From Desulfuromonadales bacterium (GTDB lineage Bacteria > Desulfobacterota > Desulfuromonadia > Desulfuromonadales > BM103): 6,952 nt of DNA. Both the position numbers and the translations under genes were made by a program. The stretch is taken from positions 1 through 6,952 of the forward strand of contig DAOWJU010000072.1 in assembly GCA_030640215.1 (NCBI GenBank), written 5' to 3'. The notes beneath the pieces are model-generated. The model did no database searches. It saw only the letters and a program-made list of their open reading frames with translations, and had not been told where the DNA came from. This document shows, piece by piece, positions 1 to 6,797 of this stretch (positions within the stretch are counted from its first letter, which is position 1; every line of letters begins with the position of its first letter).

Positions 1-19
1 ATGAAATGGCAGAAGAAGC

Positions 20-45
20 AAAACCCATCCAACAGGACGGGCTTT
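20..45 (-). terminator. Rho-independent terminator ending the tamA-tamB-lipoprotein transcript
   Basis: Read on the minus strand this is an 11-base-pair stem, AAAGCCCGTCC and GGATGGGTTTT around a TGTT loop. It has two G-U pairs, and a T-rich tract (TTTTGCTTCTTC) runs on from the 3' arm. It begins 28 bases after the stop codon of the lipoprotein gene, where an operon-end terminator is expected. On the plus strand one of the G-U positions becomes an A-C mismatch and the other becomes another A-C clash, so the structure is better suited to stopping minus-strand transcription. Bases 1 to 72 contain no gene I can support apart from this structure. Confidence 0.65.
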
Positions 46-72
46 GTTCAGAGGTATTTAGAGAGCCTATAA

Positions 73-720
73 TCAGATAAGCTTCTTTTCCTTAAGATCT
101 TTGATCACTATTTCAGTATAATCCTGCATCATTTTCTCGATATTTCCTTCCATAACTGTTTCCAGTTGCGCCGACCAGATCATCTCCTCAGTTTTAAGAT
201 CGTACAACACCGATTCCACGGTCAGAATAACAAACTCGGTGGTTGTCGCTGGCTGATAGACGACATCGTAACTGCGATTATAGTAGCTGCCCCAACCGCC
301 ACGGCCATAGCCGCCACGACCGTAGCCGCCACGACCGCCATACCTTGAGGTATATCCGGAAGCATAGCCCGGGCTGGTGACTGTCTCTGTCCGTTGCCCG
401 ACCAATTTGGTCAATAAAACCGAGTCGCAACCATTTTCAGTCATCGCCTGGACAATTGTTTCCCGATCAACCGCTTTGCTTGCCGAGAAATTCCGGTAGC
501 TGGAAATCGTCTTGATACCCTGACTACTAAACTGGTTGCCGAAAGTGTCCTCGAAAATCCGTCGATTAACCTCGTCTTTAGCAATCCCGATGATATAGAC
601 GTTCTTGATCTGACCCTCAAATTCGGTGTCAGACCAGGAGCCACTCATCGTTGTGCTGGAACAGGCGACAGCGAGCAGTCCAATAAGCATTAATCCCAAT
701 ATGCGTGTCAAAATCTTCAT
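73..720 (-). CDS. Putative outer-membrane lipoprotein with a Gly/Arg/Tyr-rich segment
   Basis: A 215-residue protein of unknown function. Residues 1 to 19 form a lipoprotein signal peptide (Lys near the N terminus, a Leu/Ile/Met-rich core, LLAVA before Cys20). Ser at +2 argues for Lol-dependent transfer to the outer membrane. Residues 27 to 110 and 158 to 215 look like a compact alpha/beta domain (strands such as VYIIGIA and VLLTKLVGQ, a C-terminal amphipathic helix). This resembles widespread small lipoproteins sometimes filed near DUF4136, but I recall that only from general pattern. Residues 118 to 147 are a low-complexity insert rich in Gly, Tyr and Arg with a tandem RGGYG-type repeat. 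I chose the ATG at 718-720. A GTG four codons upstream (730-732) overlaps the ribosome binding site itself, so it is an unlikely start. The gene lies 82 bases after tamB in the same direction and is followed by a terminator, so it is probably the last gene of the tam operon. Confidence is high for a real lipoprotein and low for any function. Confidence 0.85.
   Translation of the reverse strand: MKILTRILGLMLIGLLAVACSSTTMSGSWSDTEFEGQIKNVYIIGIAKDEVNRRIFEDTFGNQFSSQGIKTISSYRNFSASKAVDRETIVQAMTENGCDSVLLTKLVGQRTETVTSPGYASGYTSRYGGRGGYGRGGYGRGGWGSYYNRSYDVVYQPATTTEFVILTVESVLYDLKTEEMIWSAQLETVMEGNIEKMMQDYTEIVIKDLKEKKLI
296..340 (-). repeat. Three 15-base tandem units coding the Gly/Arg/Tyr repeat
   Basis: On the plus strand the units start CCGCCACG at 296, 311 and 326. 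The first two end CCATAG and CCGTAG, and the third ends CCGCCA. On the coding (minus) strand each unit gives a five-residue step of the RGGYG type inside the lipoprotein. Because the unit is a multiple of three, copy number can change without breaking the frame. Confidence 0.8.
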
Positions 721-728
721 TATTACTT

Positions 729-737
729 TCACCCCTT
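729..737 (-). promoter_or_regulatory. Ribosome binding site of the lipoprotein gene (decides the start)
   Basis: On the minus strand AAGGGGTGA is nearly the full anti-Shine-Dalgarno complement AAGGAGGTGA with one base missing. Its end lies 8 bases before the ATG at 718-720. The alternative GTG at 730-732 is inside this site and could not use it. Confidence 0.7.
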
Positions 738-802
738 CAGTTAAAGGACCCTTTTTTTTTCAAGAATAACAGATTAATAGGCGATCACCAAACATCATAT
801 TA

Positions 803-3800
803 TCAATCGAATTTAAAGATATAGTAGAGATCAACTCCATTTTCACTACCAAATGTCGATCTTACCTCCCATCTCTCAGTCAGACGTTTGCGCATCCTCA
901 CGCCGCCGTCCCCTTCGAACATGCCCTGAACATCTATTTCAGTGATGCCGAGATCGGAGAAAGCATTACCGTAACCTGGGATCAGAGTACTTGCACCGAT
1001 CATCAAGCCATCTTCACCTTCCTGATCAATCCGCATCGGACGTCCCATAAAGATGTAACTTAAAACATCCCGCTCCGGCATGGCTGGCCGCGAATAAAGG
1101 GTGACAACCGGAGCCTCAGCGGTTCCGGTAATTTGTACACCTGCTTGAACCAATCCGATATCCCGGGCTGCGAAAATTCGCAGTTCAGGATTAGTAATCT
1201 GCCCGCCTTTATATTTCAACAGCCCCTGCTTGATATCAAGGTTCGCCCCGTAAGCCTTATAGACCCCCTCTACCAGGTGAATCTCTCCCCGGGTCGCCAG
1301 ATGGTTCTGTTCGTCAAGAGTAATCGTTCCACCACCTTTGAGTCTTGTATTGACTCCGGCAGTCTTGACCCAGACCTGGCCACCCAATTCGACAGTTACC
1401 TGAATATCGGCATTGACAGGCAAGACCTTTCGCTCGTCATGAACAACACCGGAGATAACCACATCAGAATTGGGCAAGGATTTCGGTACGGTTGATGAGC
1501 CACGCAGACTCATTTCCGGTATCAATACGCTGCCGCGCAATTGAACACTTTCGGAGCCGCCGGACAGGGAAAGCTTTGGGCTACACAAGAGTTTAAGTTC
1601 CGGGAAGTCGTAGAGCTGAAAGCGATCGCCTTCGACTGTCATTTGATACTCTTCCAACTGCCATCGGTCGAAATCCAGTTCACCTGTCCCACTCATTGTT
1701 CCCGGTCCGGATTGCACAGAGAACTCCTCAATCCTGATTTTATCCTCCTGCATGGCAAGACGTAATCTGAGATTCTCAAGCGTAACACCGGTTGACGGCA
1801 AATAAGCGCCTGCATCGGTCAACGACATACGGCCGGAGAAAACCGGGTCTTCCCAACTTCCCGTGACTTGCAGATCACTCTTTATCTGGCCTTGAAAATC
1901 CTGGATCAAACCAGGGGCAATGGCCGCGAGTAGTCCTGTGGCACGCATTTGCCCTTGCAATTTTACCTGCAACGCTCCATCGGCAACAAAGTCGACAGGC
2001 AGACGAGCCGGAAGCGGCAGTAGCCAGCTACCACGCAACTCCCCATCTTCTCCCAGCAGCAACACCAACGAACCATTAAGTTGGTCATCCTGCCACTGCC
2101 ATTCGACATCAGCTCTCTCTACTAGAACAGCAATCTGACCATCATCGCCATGCCAAAGCAATTCACTCTCTGAAAGTCCAACCTGGCCATCCAGAAAAAT
2201 CTGACCATTATCTTGCCAATAGCCGCTGGATTTACCATGAATAACGCCATCTAAAGATGTACCTGAAGGCAATAGCGGATTAAGAGACTGGAGATCGACA
2301 CCATCGATCAGCAATTCGATTTGCCCGGAATCCGGCCAGGAGAGATGGGGAATGTCCTTAGATGTCAAGTTCAGGGTCAGAGTGCCGTCATGGACACCTT
2401 CGACTTGAGCGTCACAGTGAAAGCTCTTCTCATCCCAGTTTAGTTCCGCCAACAGAGAACGGAATCCAACAGGCTGTGCCTGCTGTTGCATAAGCCCGTC
2501 AGCCGAAATTCTGGCGTTGGCTTTTAGTAGCTGTCCATTGAGGATTTCCAGATGGGCGTTGCCGTCACTGTGACCCTGCACATCAAGTTCGTCCCGAAAC
2601 CGGCTGAGTCGCTCCAGTTTCAATCCTTGCCAACTCATATCGAGAGAGAGTTCATCTGGTGGCCATTGCCTGCTCAGAGGCTGCGATGAACGGGCAGTGA
2701 CCACGAGAAACTCACCATTGTCACTCTCAGCATTTACATCCAAAGCCAAGCCATCTTCACGCCACACGACTTCCGCCGTCATGACAGGGATTGAGACTTC
2801 AGCGAGGTCATCCTGCACTTCAACAGAGGCTGTCAGTCGCACCTGCAATGAGACAAGTTGGTCTGCGGCCATTTCCAATTGTACGTCGCCAGAGCTCTTG
2901 CCAGAGATCGCCTGCGAAGGCTGGAGGTAATCGGACCAGGCGTGACCCAGATCATGCCAGACCAATGCCACCCGTCCTGACGCCGACGCCAGCAATTGTG
3001 AGATTTCAAGGGTCACCTGCTCACCACGCTGACTGACAAGTGAGAAGTGTTCAAGGCTGAGACCCTCAAGTTGCCACGAGATGTTGGCTGGTTCCTCAAG
3101 CACCCACGTGCCGAGTATTGGCGTTTGGCCGGTCAACTCTTTAAGTTCCGCTAACCAGACCTCATCCCGATATTGACCGCTTAATTGCGCAGCAAGATCA
3201 CCAGTCAGGCCGTTAACCTTGACCTGTAAATCGTGGTTCTCCAATGTTCCACTCAATCCGGCTTGCAGATGTTCAATTTGTAATTCAGCATATTGCAAAC
3301 CATACCCATCAAGCTCAAACTCCAGAGGGGCTTGCCGAGCCAGATGACGAGCCTGGAAACTCAGACTGTCAAAGGAAGATTCCTGCCAGACAATATCCGT
3401 ACCTGAACCATCAATTTCGCCGGTCAGATAATCACCAGACCAGCGCAGCCAGCCTGATGACAGCAACTGTCCAGCTATATCAGGATGGAAAGACCGCAGG
3501 TCGGCAATGGCAAGGTCCAGCTCAAGTCGCTCGGTTGGCTTTCCCTTAGCAACCAATCTGGCTTCTTTGCCGCTCAGGTCAAATTCCAGTTCACTCAGGC
3601 CATCATCCTGCCAATCAACAGCCAACTTCCCGGCAACGTCATGCCCGCGCAACTGGCCTTTATGAATCACACAGTCCAGACTTGCCCGGAGAGGACTATC
3701 ATCGTACGGAACCAACAACTCTCCCGAGACATCCAGGGTGGCCCGACCATCCAACTCCTCGATCAAAACGCCTGTGTCCAGTTCGTTTCCGGTTAATTGC

Positions 3801-4708
3801 CCATGCATACGATAAGAGTCGATCCAGGCAAGATCCAAATCTCCAGTCAGGCTGCCGTTTAAATACCGACCTTGCAGATTGTCAAACCGGATGCCTTGCC
3901 ATGAGCCTTGAGCATCGGCGGTCAGCCAAACGGTGTCACCTGTGTCTGTAATCGAACCAAAGCTAACAGGACCAGAGAAATCGTTCCAATCACCGTCAAA
4001 CGCGATTTGGCCGGGGAATTCGACGGGCACAGCAATATCCATAAACAGTTGCGGATTAACCAGGGATTCAGGGAGATGGACACTCGCCGCCATCTCCAGA
4101 TGAGGCCTCTGGAGATCCCAGTCGAAAGTCCCACGAAGATTTACGTAGGGAGAAAGGTAACTGAATTTTGAGGCATTAATCTGCCCGTGCGACAAAAGAT
4201 AGTGACCAGAAATTTCATCAGCGATCACAGCGGTGCTTTCTGCATCCTGGTAGGCAAAACCTCGAAGCTGTAAATGATCGATCTCAACTGACAGCCAACC
4301 AGGTAAAAAGGCAAGATCGCTGACGGAAAAAACCTTCTCACCCTCTTTGACTACCTGAGCCTCTGGTGAATCGGAGCTGTCAATATCGTGAATCACCAGC
4401 TGATCGATCTCCAGAGAACGGATATTCAACTTCTTCTGCAACACGCTGAGAAGTTCCCAGTCCAGGTGGATGCGCCGAGCGGTCATTCTTCCATCCGGCC
4501 AGACGACTGCTAATTCTTCGAGGATCAGTTCATCACCAAGTTGCCCCTCCAGCGAGCCAGTCGTGATTTGCACATCAGCAACGTCCGCCACAACACCAAG
4601 CAACCAGGTGGTCCCAGACGTCGATTGTAACAGCCAGCTACCGAACCCGACCAGAGTCAAGCCGAGGAAAACCAGCACTACAGAGATAAGTAAAATCCAG
4701 CGTCTCAT
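803..4708 (-). CDS. tamB: TamB, inner-membrane-anchored periplasm-spanning subunit of the TAM complex
   Basis: A 1301-residue protein, close to the approximately 1,260 residues of E. coli TamB (YtfN). Residues 1 to about 28 form a single N-terminal membrane anchor (MRRW followed by a Leu/Val/Ile-rich stretch). The next part is a typical TamB N-terminal motif region (WLLGVVADV, then a GSLEGQL segment). Roughly residues 60 to 960 are repetitive beta-strand sequence with alternating hydrophobic residues, as expected of the long lipid-binding groove of AsmA-like/TamB proteins. Residues about 960 to 1301 match the conserved C-terminal TamB domain (formerly DUF490). It includes DVLSYIFMGRP near 1214 to 1224 and a final series of amphipathic strands ending LYYIFKFD, the end that pairs with TamA. 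The family works with TamA in outer-membrane protein assembly and has been linked to phospholipid transport between membranes. The start overlaps the tamA stop by four bases, and I see no clear Shine-Dalgarno, so translation is probably coupled. The frame is intact from end to end. Confidence 0.95.
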   Translation of the reverse strand: MRRWILLISVVLVFLGLTLVGFGSWLLQSTSGTTWLLGVVADVADVQITTGSLEGQLGDELILEELAVVWPDGRMTARRIHLDWELLSVLQKKLNIRSLEIDQLVIHDIDSSDSPEAQVVKEGEKVFSVSDLAFLPGWLSVEIDHLQLRGFAYQDAESTAVIADEISGHYLLSHGQINASKFSYLSPYVNLRGTFDWDLQRPHLEMAASVHLPESLVNPQLFMDIAVPVEFPGQIAFDGDWNDFSGPVSFGSITDTGDTVWLTADAQGSWQGIRFDNLQGRYLNGSLTGDLDLAWIDSYRMHGQLTGNELDTGVLIEELDGRATLDVSGELLVPYDDSPLRASLDCVIHKGQLRGHDVAGKLAVDWQDDGLSELEFDLSGKEARLVAKGKPTERLELDLAIADLRSFHPDIAGQLLSSGWLRWSGDYLTGEIDGSGTDIVWQESSFDSLSFQARHLARQAPLEFELDGYGLQYAELQIEHLQAGLSGTLENHDLQVKVNGLTGDLAAQLSGQYRDEVWLAELKELTGQTPILGTWVLEEPANISWQLEGLSLEHFSLVSQRGEQVTLEISQLLASASGRVALVWHDLGHAWSDYLQPSQAISGKSSGDVQLEMAADQLVSLQVRLTASVEVQDDLAEVSIPVMTAEVVWREDGLALDVNAESDNGEFLVVTARSSQPLSRQWPPDELSLDMSWQGLKLERLSRFRDELDVQGHSDGNAHLEILNGQLLKANARISADGLMQQQAQPVGFRSLLAELNWDEKSFHCDAQVEGVHDGTLTLNLTSKDIPHLSWPDSGQIELLIDGVDLQSLNPLLPSGTSLDGVIHGKSSGYWQDNGQIFLDGQVGLSESELLWHGDDGQIAVLVERADVEWQWQDDQLNGSLVLLLGEDGELRGSWLLPLPARLPVDFVADGALQVKLQGQMRATGLLAAIAPGLIQDFQGQIKSDLQVTGSWEDPVFSGRMSLTDAGAYLPSTGVTLENLRLRLAMQEDKIRIEEFSVQSGPGTMSGTGELDFDRWQLEEYQMTVEGDRFQLYDFPELKLLCSPKLSLSGGSESVQLRGSVLIPEMSLRGSSTVPKSLPNSDVVISGVVHDERKVLPVNADIQVTVELGGQVWVKTAGVNTRLKGGGTITLDEQNHLATRGEIHLVEGVYKAYGANLDIKQGLLKYKGGQITNPELRIFAARDIGLVQAGVQITGTAEAPVVTLYSRPAMPERDVLSYIFMGRPMRIDQEGEDGLMIGASTLIPGYGNAFSDLGITEIDVQGMFEGDGGVRMRKRLTERWEVRSTFGSENGVDLYYIFKFD
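4705..4708 (-). promoter_or_regulatory. ATGA stop/start overlap coupling tamB to tamA
   Basis: On the minus strand the bases ATGA hold the tamB start (4708-4706) and the tamA stop TGA (4707-4705). The preceding 20 bases (TGTTGGGTTCGATAT region) lack a good Shine-Dalgarno at normal distance. TamB synthesis therefore likely depends on ribosomes that finish tamA, which would help keep the partners balanced. Confidence 0.75.
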
Positions 4709-6486
4709 ATATCGAACCCAACACTCAGGTGAACACGCACACCGTGATGACTCTCGCTGACCCGATTGGCAAAATCAATTTTGACAGGTCCGATCGGCGT
4801 ATAGCGGCGGAGGCCAACTCCAGCGCCACCGTTGAAGGTAATATCCTCTGCATCATTGTCAAAGGCGCTGCCGACATCGTAAAAAACAGCGAGGCCCCAA
4901 TCATCGCTCAGGGAATACTCCACCTCGACACTACCTACCAGCAAGGAGTCGCCACCGATCACATCACCGTTTTCATCCTCCGGACCACGTGACCTATAAG
5001 CGTAGCCACGCACACTGCTGTCACCGCCGACAAAAAACCGCATAGAAGCAGGAATCTCACTGAACGCGTCATCTTTGAAAGTAGTCGCAGCCTCCACCCT
5101 GGTGTGTAGCGTGAAACGTTGGGTGAGCGGCCACATAAAACTGCCAGCACCCAGTATCTGGCCGAGAGTCGTATCCGACAAAAACTTATCGTGACTGCCA
5201 CGCAGTTCCAAGCGGAATTGATACCCGGCTCTCGGGTGGAGCGGGTCATCGTAAGTGCGCTGATAGTAACGGATTCCTGGAGTCAGCAGATGAGAGATAT
5301 TATCGTCTGTACCAATATCGCTGTCCTCCCGGGAGTAACGGAGAAAATACGCTCCGGTTTTCCCGGAACCGAGACCGTAAGTCTGCTCCAGTTCAGTGTA
5401 AACGATCTGAGTTTCATAAGTATCAATGTCCTCATGAACAATCGCAAAAGTGCCGATCAGGTTGTTTTCCCAATGCCCCATCTGAGGAATAGTATAGCGA
5501 CTGGTCAAAGACTTGGCCTTCTCGGCCAGAAGCAGGTCAAGCGAATAGACATCAGGACGGTCCATAACCTGAGTGTTCTGGTAGTTGAGTGAGACGCGGC
5601 CGCCAGTATTGGTTCCATAGCCGACTCCCGGCCTGAGGCTTTGTTGCGGTCCAGGGGTCAACTTGACGACGATTGGCACCTTGAGATCCTCGGACACCAG
5701 ATCCATGCGTGGCACCATCAGCACCTCATTGAAGCGGTTTGCCTGATAGAAATTGATGCGGGTGTTATGCAATTCACGGTGGGAGAAGACATCCCCGGCA
5801 GAGAAAGAGATGAACCTGCGCAGAAAACTTTCATCAAAGCGATCGAGGCCACCTTCGAAACTGACAGTCCCGAAACGGTAGCGCACTCCGGTAGTCAGTT
5901 CCAACTCGATATCTGCAGACCCTTCCTCAGGATAAACCGTTACCAGGTTGATTGTGTATGCTGCTTCCAGATAGCCCATATTAACAGCTTTGAGCAGCAG
6001 CGACTTCTTCCCTGTCTCATAAAATTCGTGGCGCAAGACATCTTTCTTCTTGAGTGGAAAAATGCTGCGTTCTTTTTTCAGTTTGGCCTTATCAGCACCG
6101 GGTCCGGTTATTCGCAGAGCCAGCTTCCTTACCCTGACAGGATCACCGGGGGCGACTTTGACTTTGATACGATAGAGCTCGTCTGTTTCCTTCAGATCGG
6201 CAGTTATCTCACTTTGATAGTAGCCGAAAGGCTGCAGGGCCTTCTCGGCCAGACCAGGGATCTGTTCGACAAAACGAAGCAGCCAGCGCCGATCGACCTG
6301 TCCATCACGCACGATTCCGGGAGGTAGGCCAAGTGCCGCTTCGACATTGCTCTTCACCTGCACTTTCACTCCCGCGACCGTGACCTCGACAGCTGACGGC
6401 AAGGAGAAGACTGGTGTCACAAAAGACACCGTCAACACAAAGAAGAAGCTACAGAGAATTTTCAACCTGAGTAAAAACAGAGACAT
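4705..6486 (-). CDS. tamA: TamA, Omp85-family outer-membrane barrel of the TAM complex
   Basis: A 593-residue protein, near the 577 residues of E. coli TamA. A Sec signal peptide covers residues 1 to about 28 (hydrophobic run, then TPVFS before the mature end). Three POTRA-like domains follow at roughly 33-110, 115-198 and 200-278. Recognisable elements are FGYY near 87-90, GYLEAAYT near 171-178, and the third POTRA with FGTVSFEG near 205-212. The C-terminal half (about 285-593) is a 16-strand-type barrel (bacterial surface antigen domain) ending VHLSVGFDI. The barrel contains the hallmark FFVGGDSSVRGY at 484-495, whose VRGY sits on the loop-6 lock of Omp85 proteins, and the PEDENGDVIGG loop after it. 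Three POTRAs plus adjacency to tamB favour TamA over BamA (five POTRAs) or a two-partner secretion TpsB. I start at ATG 6484-6486. A TTG one codon upstream (6487-6489) is the only close alternative and changes the protein by one residue. It is likely the first gene of the minus-strand operon. Confidence 0.95.
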   Translation of the reverse strand: MSLFLLRLKILCSFFFVLTVSFVTPVFSLPSAVEVTVAGVKVQVKSNVEAALGLPPGIVRDGQVDRRWLLRFVEQIPGLAEKALQPFGYYQSEITADLKETDELYRIKVKVAPGDPVRVRKLALRITGPGADKAKLKKERSIFPLKKKDVLRHEFYETGKKSLLLKAVNMGYLEAAYTINLVTVYPEEGSADIELELTTGVRYRFGTVSFEGGLDRFDESFLRRFISFSAGDVFSHRELHNTRINFYQANRFNEVLMVPRMDLVSEDLKVPIVVKLTPGPQQSLRPGVGYGTNTGGRVSLNYQNTQVMDRPDVYSLDLLLAEKAKSLTSRYTIPQMGHWENNLIGTFAIVHEDIDTYETQIVYTELEQTYGLGSGKTGAYFLRYSREDSDIGTDDNISHLLTPGIRYYQRTYDDPLHPRAGYQFRLELRGSHDKFLSDTTLGQILGAGSFMWPLTQRFTLHTRVEAATTFKDDAFSEIPASMRFFVGGDSSVRGYAYRSRGPEDENGDVIGGDSLLVGSVEVEYSLSDDWGLAVFYDVGSAFDNDAEDITFNGGAGVGLRRYTPIGPVKIDFANRVSESHHGVRVHLSVGFDI

Positions 6487-6496
6487 CAACCACCAA

Positions 6497-6500
6497 CTCC
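6497..6500 (-). promoter_or_regulatory. Ribosome binding site of tamA
   Basis: GGAG on the minus strand lies 10 bases before the ATG at 6484-6486 and 7 bases before the adjacent TTG codon. Spacing alone does not exclude the TTG, but ATG is much the commoner start. Product identity is unaffected. Confidence 0.5.
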
Positions 6501-6612
6501 GGATCTTTTTCTAAATCTACACAACTTAGTTTGAGCCTGTTACGGTAGCAATCATATTTTCATCTAAACAGTCTAACGATATCCACCAGAAAACCAAGTA
6601 GGACATACGACA

Positions 6613-6633
6613 GCTCACGCAAAACCGGTGAGC
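6613..6633. repeat. Inverted repeat GCTCAC/GTGAGC in the intergenic region
   Basis: GCTCAC at 6613-6618 and its exact complement GTGAGC at 6628-6633 flank a 9-base centre. No T-tract follows on either strand, so it is not a terminator. It could be a protein-binding dyad upstream of tamA, but six-base arms are short and chance is a real possibility. Confidence 0.3.
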
Positions 6634-6710
6634 GAACAACGATCACAAACCGCTCTATACGGCAAGGCATTATCTACACGAAAGTTTACAATAAAAATCA
6701 GGACCTGCGT

Positions 6711-6738
6711 TTGCAAAACAACAAGTTTTGCATATAAT
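6711..6738 (+). promoter_or_regulatory. Sigma-70-type promoter of the mipA/ompV-type gene
   Basis: The -35 is TTGCAA (6711-6716, four of six consensus bases). The spacer is 16 bases and the -10 is a perfect TATAAT (6733-6738). Transcription would start near 6745 and leave a leader of about 50 bases before the ATG at 6798. A second -10-like GATAAT at 6742-6747 with a TG extension just upstream (6739-6740) could act as an alternative. Confidence 0.75.
6712..6732. promoter_or_regulatory. Operator-like perfect inverted repeat between -35 and -10
   Basis: TGCAAAAC (6712-6719) and GTTTTGCA (6725-6732) are exact reverse complements around a 5-base centre, AACAA. The 21-base dyad overlaps the -35 and stops at the edge of the -10. 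A dimeric regulator bound there would block RNA polymerase. No T-tract follows, so it is not a terminator. The regulator is not in the window. Confidence 0.6.
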
Positions 6739-6787
6739 TGTGATAATACTAATCTTGCACGTAAACCATCTCATCCCCTCGCAAAAT

Positions 6788-6793
6788 GGAGAG
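6788..6793 (+). promoter_or_regulatory. Ribosome binding site of the mipA/ompV-type gene
   Basis: GGAGAG, with the GGAG core six bases before the ATG at 6798-6800. This well-placed site fixes the start of the partial gene. Confidence 0.75.
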
Positions 6794-6797
6794 ACGC

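Larger units (their letters stand above)
6487..6797. other. Divergent intergenic region between tamA and the mipA/ompV-type gene
   Basis: This 311-base, AT-leaning stretch has no supportable gene. Its right third holds the plus-strand promoter, operator-like palindrome and ribosome binding site described separately. It must also hold the tamA promoter, but I see no strong one. Minus-strand -10-like hexamers are TATGAT (plus 6551-6556) and GATAAT (plus 6669-6674). Neither has a good -35 at 16-18 bases, so tamA may depend on a weak, activated or alternative-sigma promoter. No RNA gene or terminator is evident. Confidence 0.6.

Noticed and set aside
1..80. Short plus-strand reading frames (one from ATG at 1 to TAA at 72, another open from base 3 to TAA at 80) that could be the tail of a gene entering from the left
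   Set aside because: Both are short, have no recognisable sequence, and overlap the terminator stem. Without the sequence to the left they cannot be supported.
734..760. A plus-strand terminator-like arrangement: CCTT/AAGG hairpin followed by T9
   Set aside because: The stem is only four base pairs and four other bases separate it from the T run. No plus-strand gene ends there.
763..791. A possible minus-strand promoter between tamB and the lipoprotein gene: TTGGTG, 17 bases, TATTCT
   Set aside because: Only three and four bases match consensus. Such matches are common by chance in AT-rich gaps, so I do not claim a separate promoter.
5119..5592. A 157-codon plus-strand open frame opposite the tamA barrel region
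   Set aside because: It is antisense to well-conserved barrel sequence and has no domain or gene context, so it is a shadow frame.
5641..6327. A 228-codon plus-strand open frame opposite tamA
   Set aside because: It lies entirely antisense to the POTRA-coding part of tamA, whose protein clearly matches its family. The antisense product has no recognisable domain, so it is a shadow frame.
4705..6486. BamA or a two-partner secretion TpsB as the identity of the barrel protein
   Set aside because: BamA is longer with five POTRA domains, and TpsB proteins have two POTRAs and sit beside a large TpsA exoprotein. Three POTRA-like domains and an overlapping tamB favour TamA.
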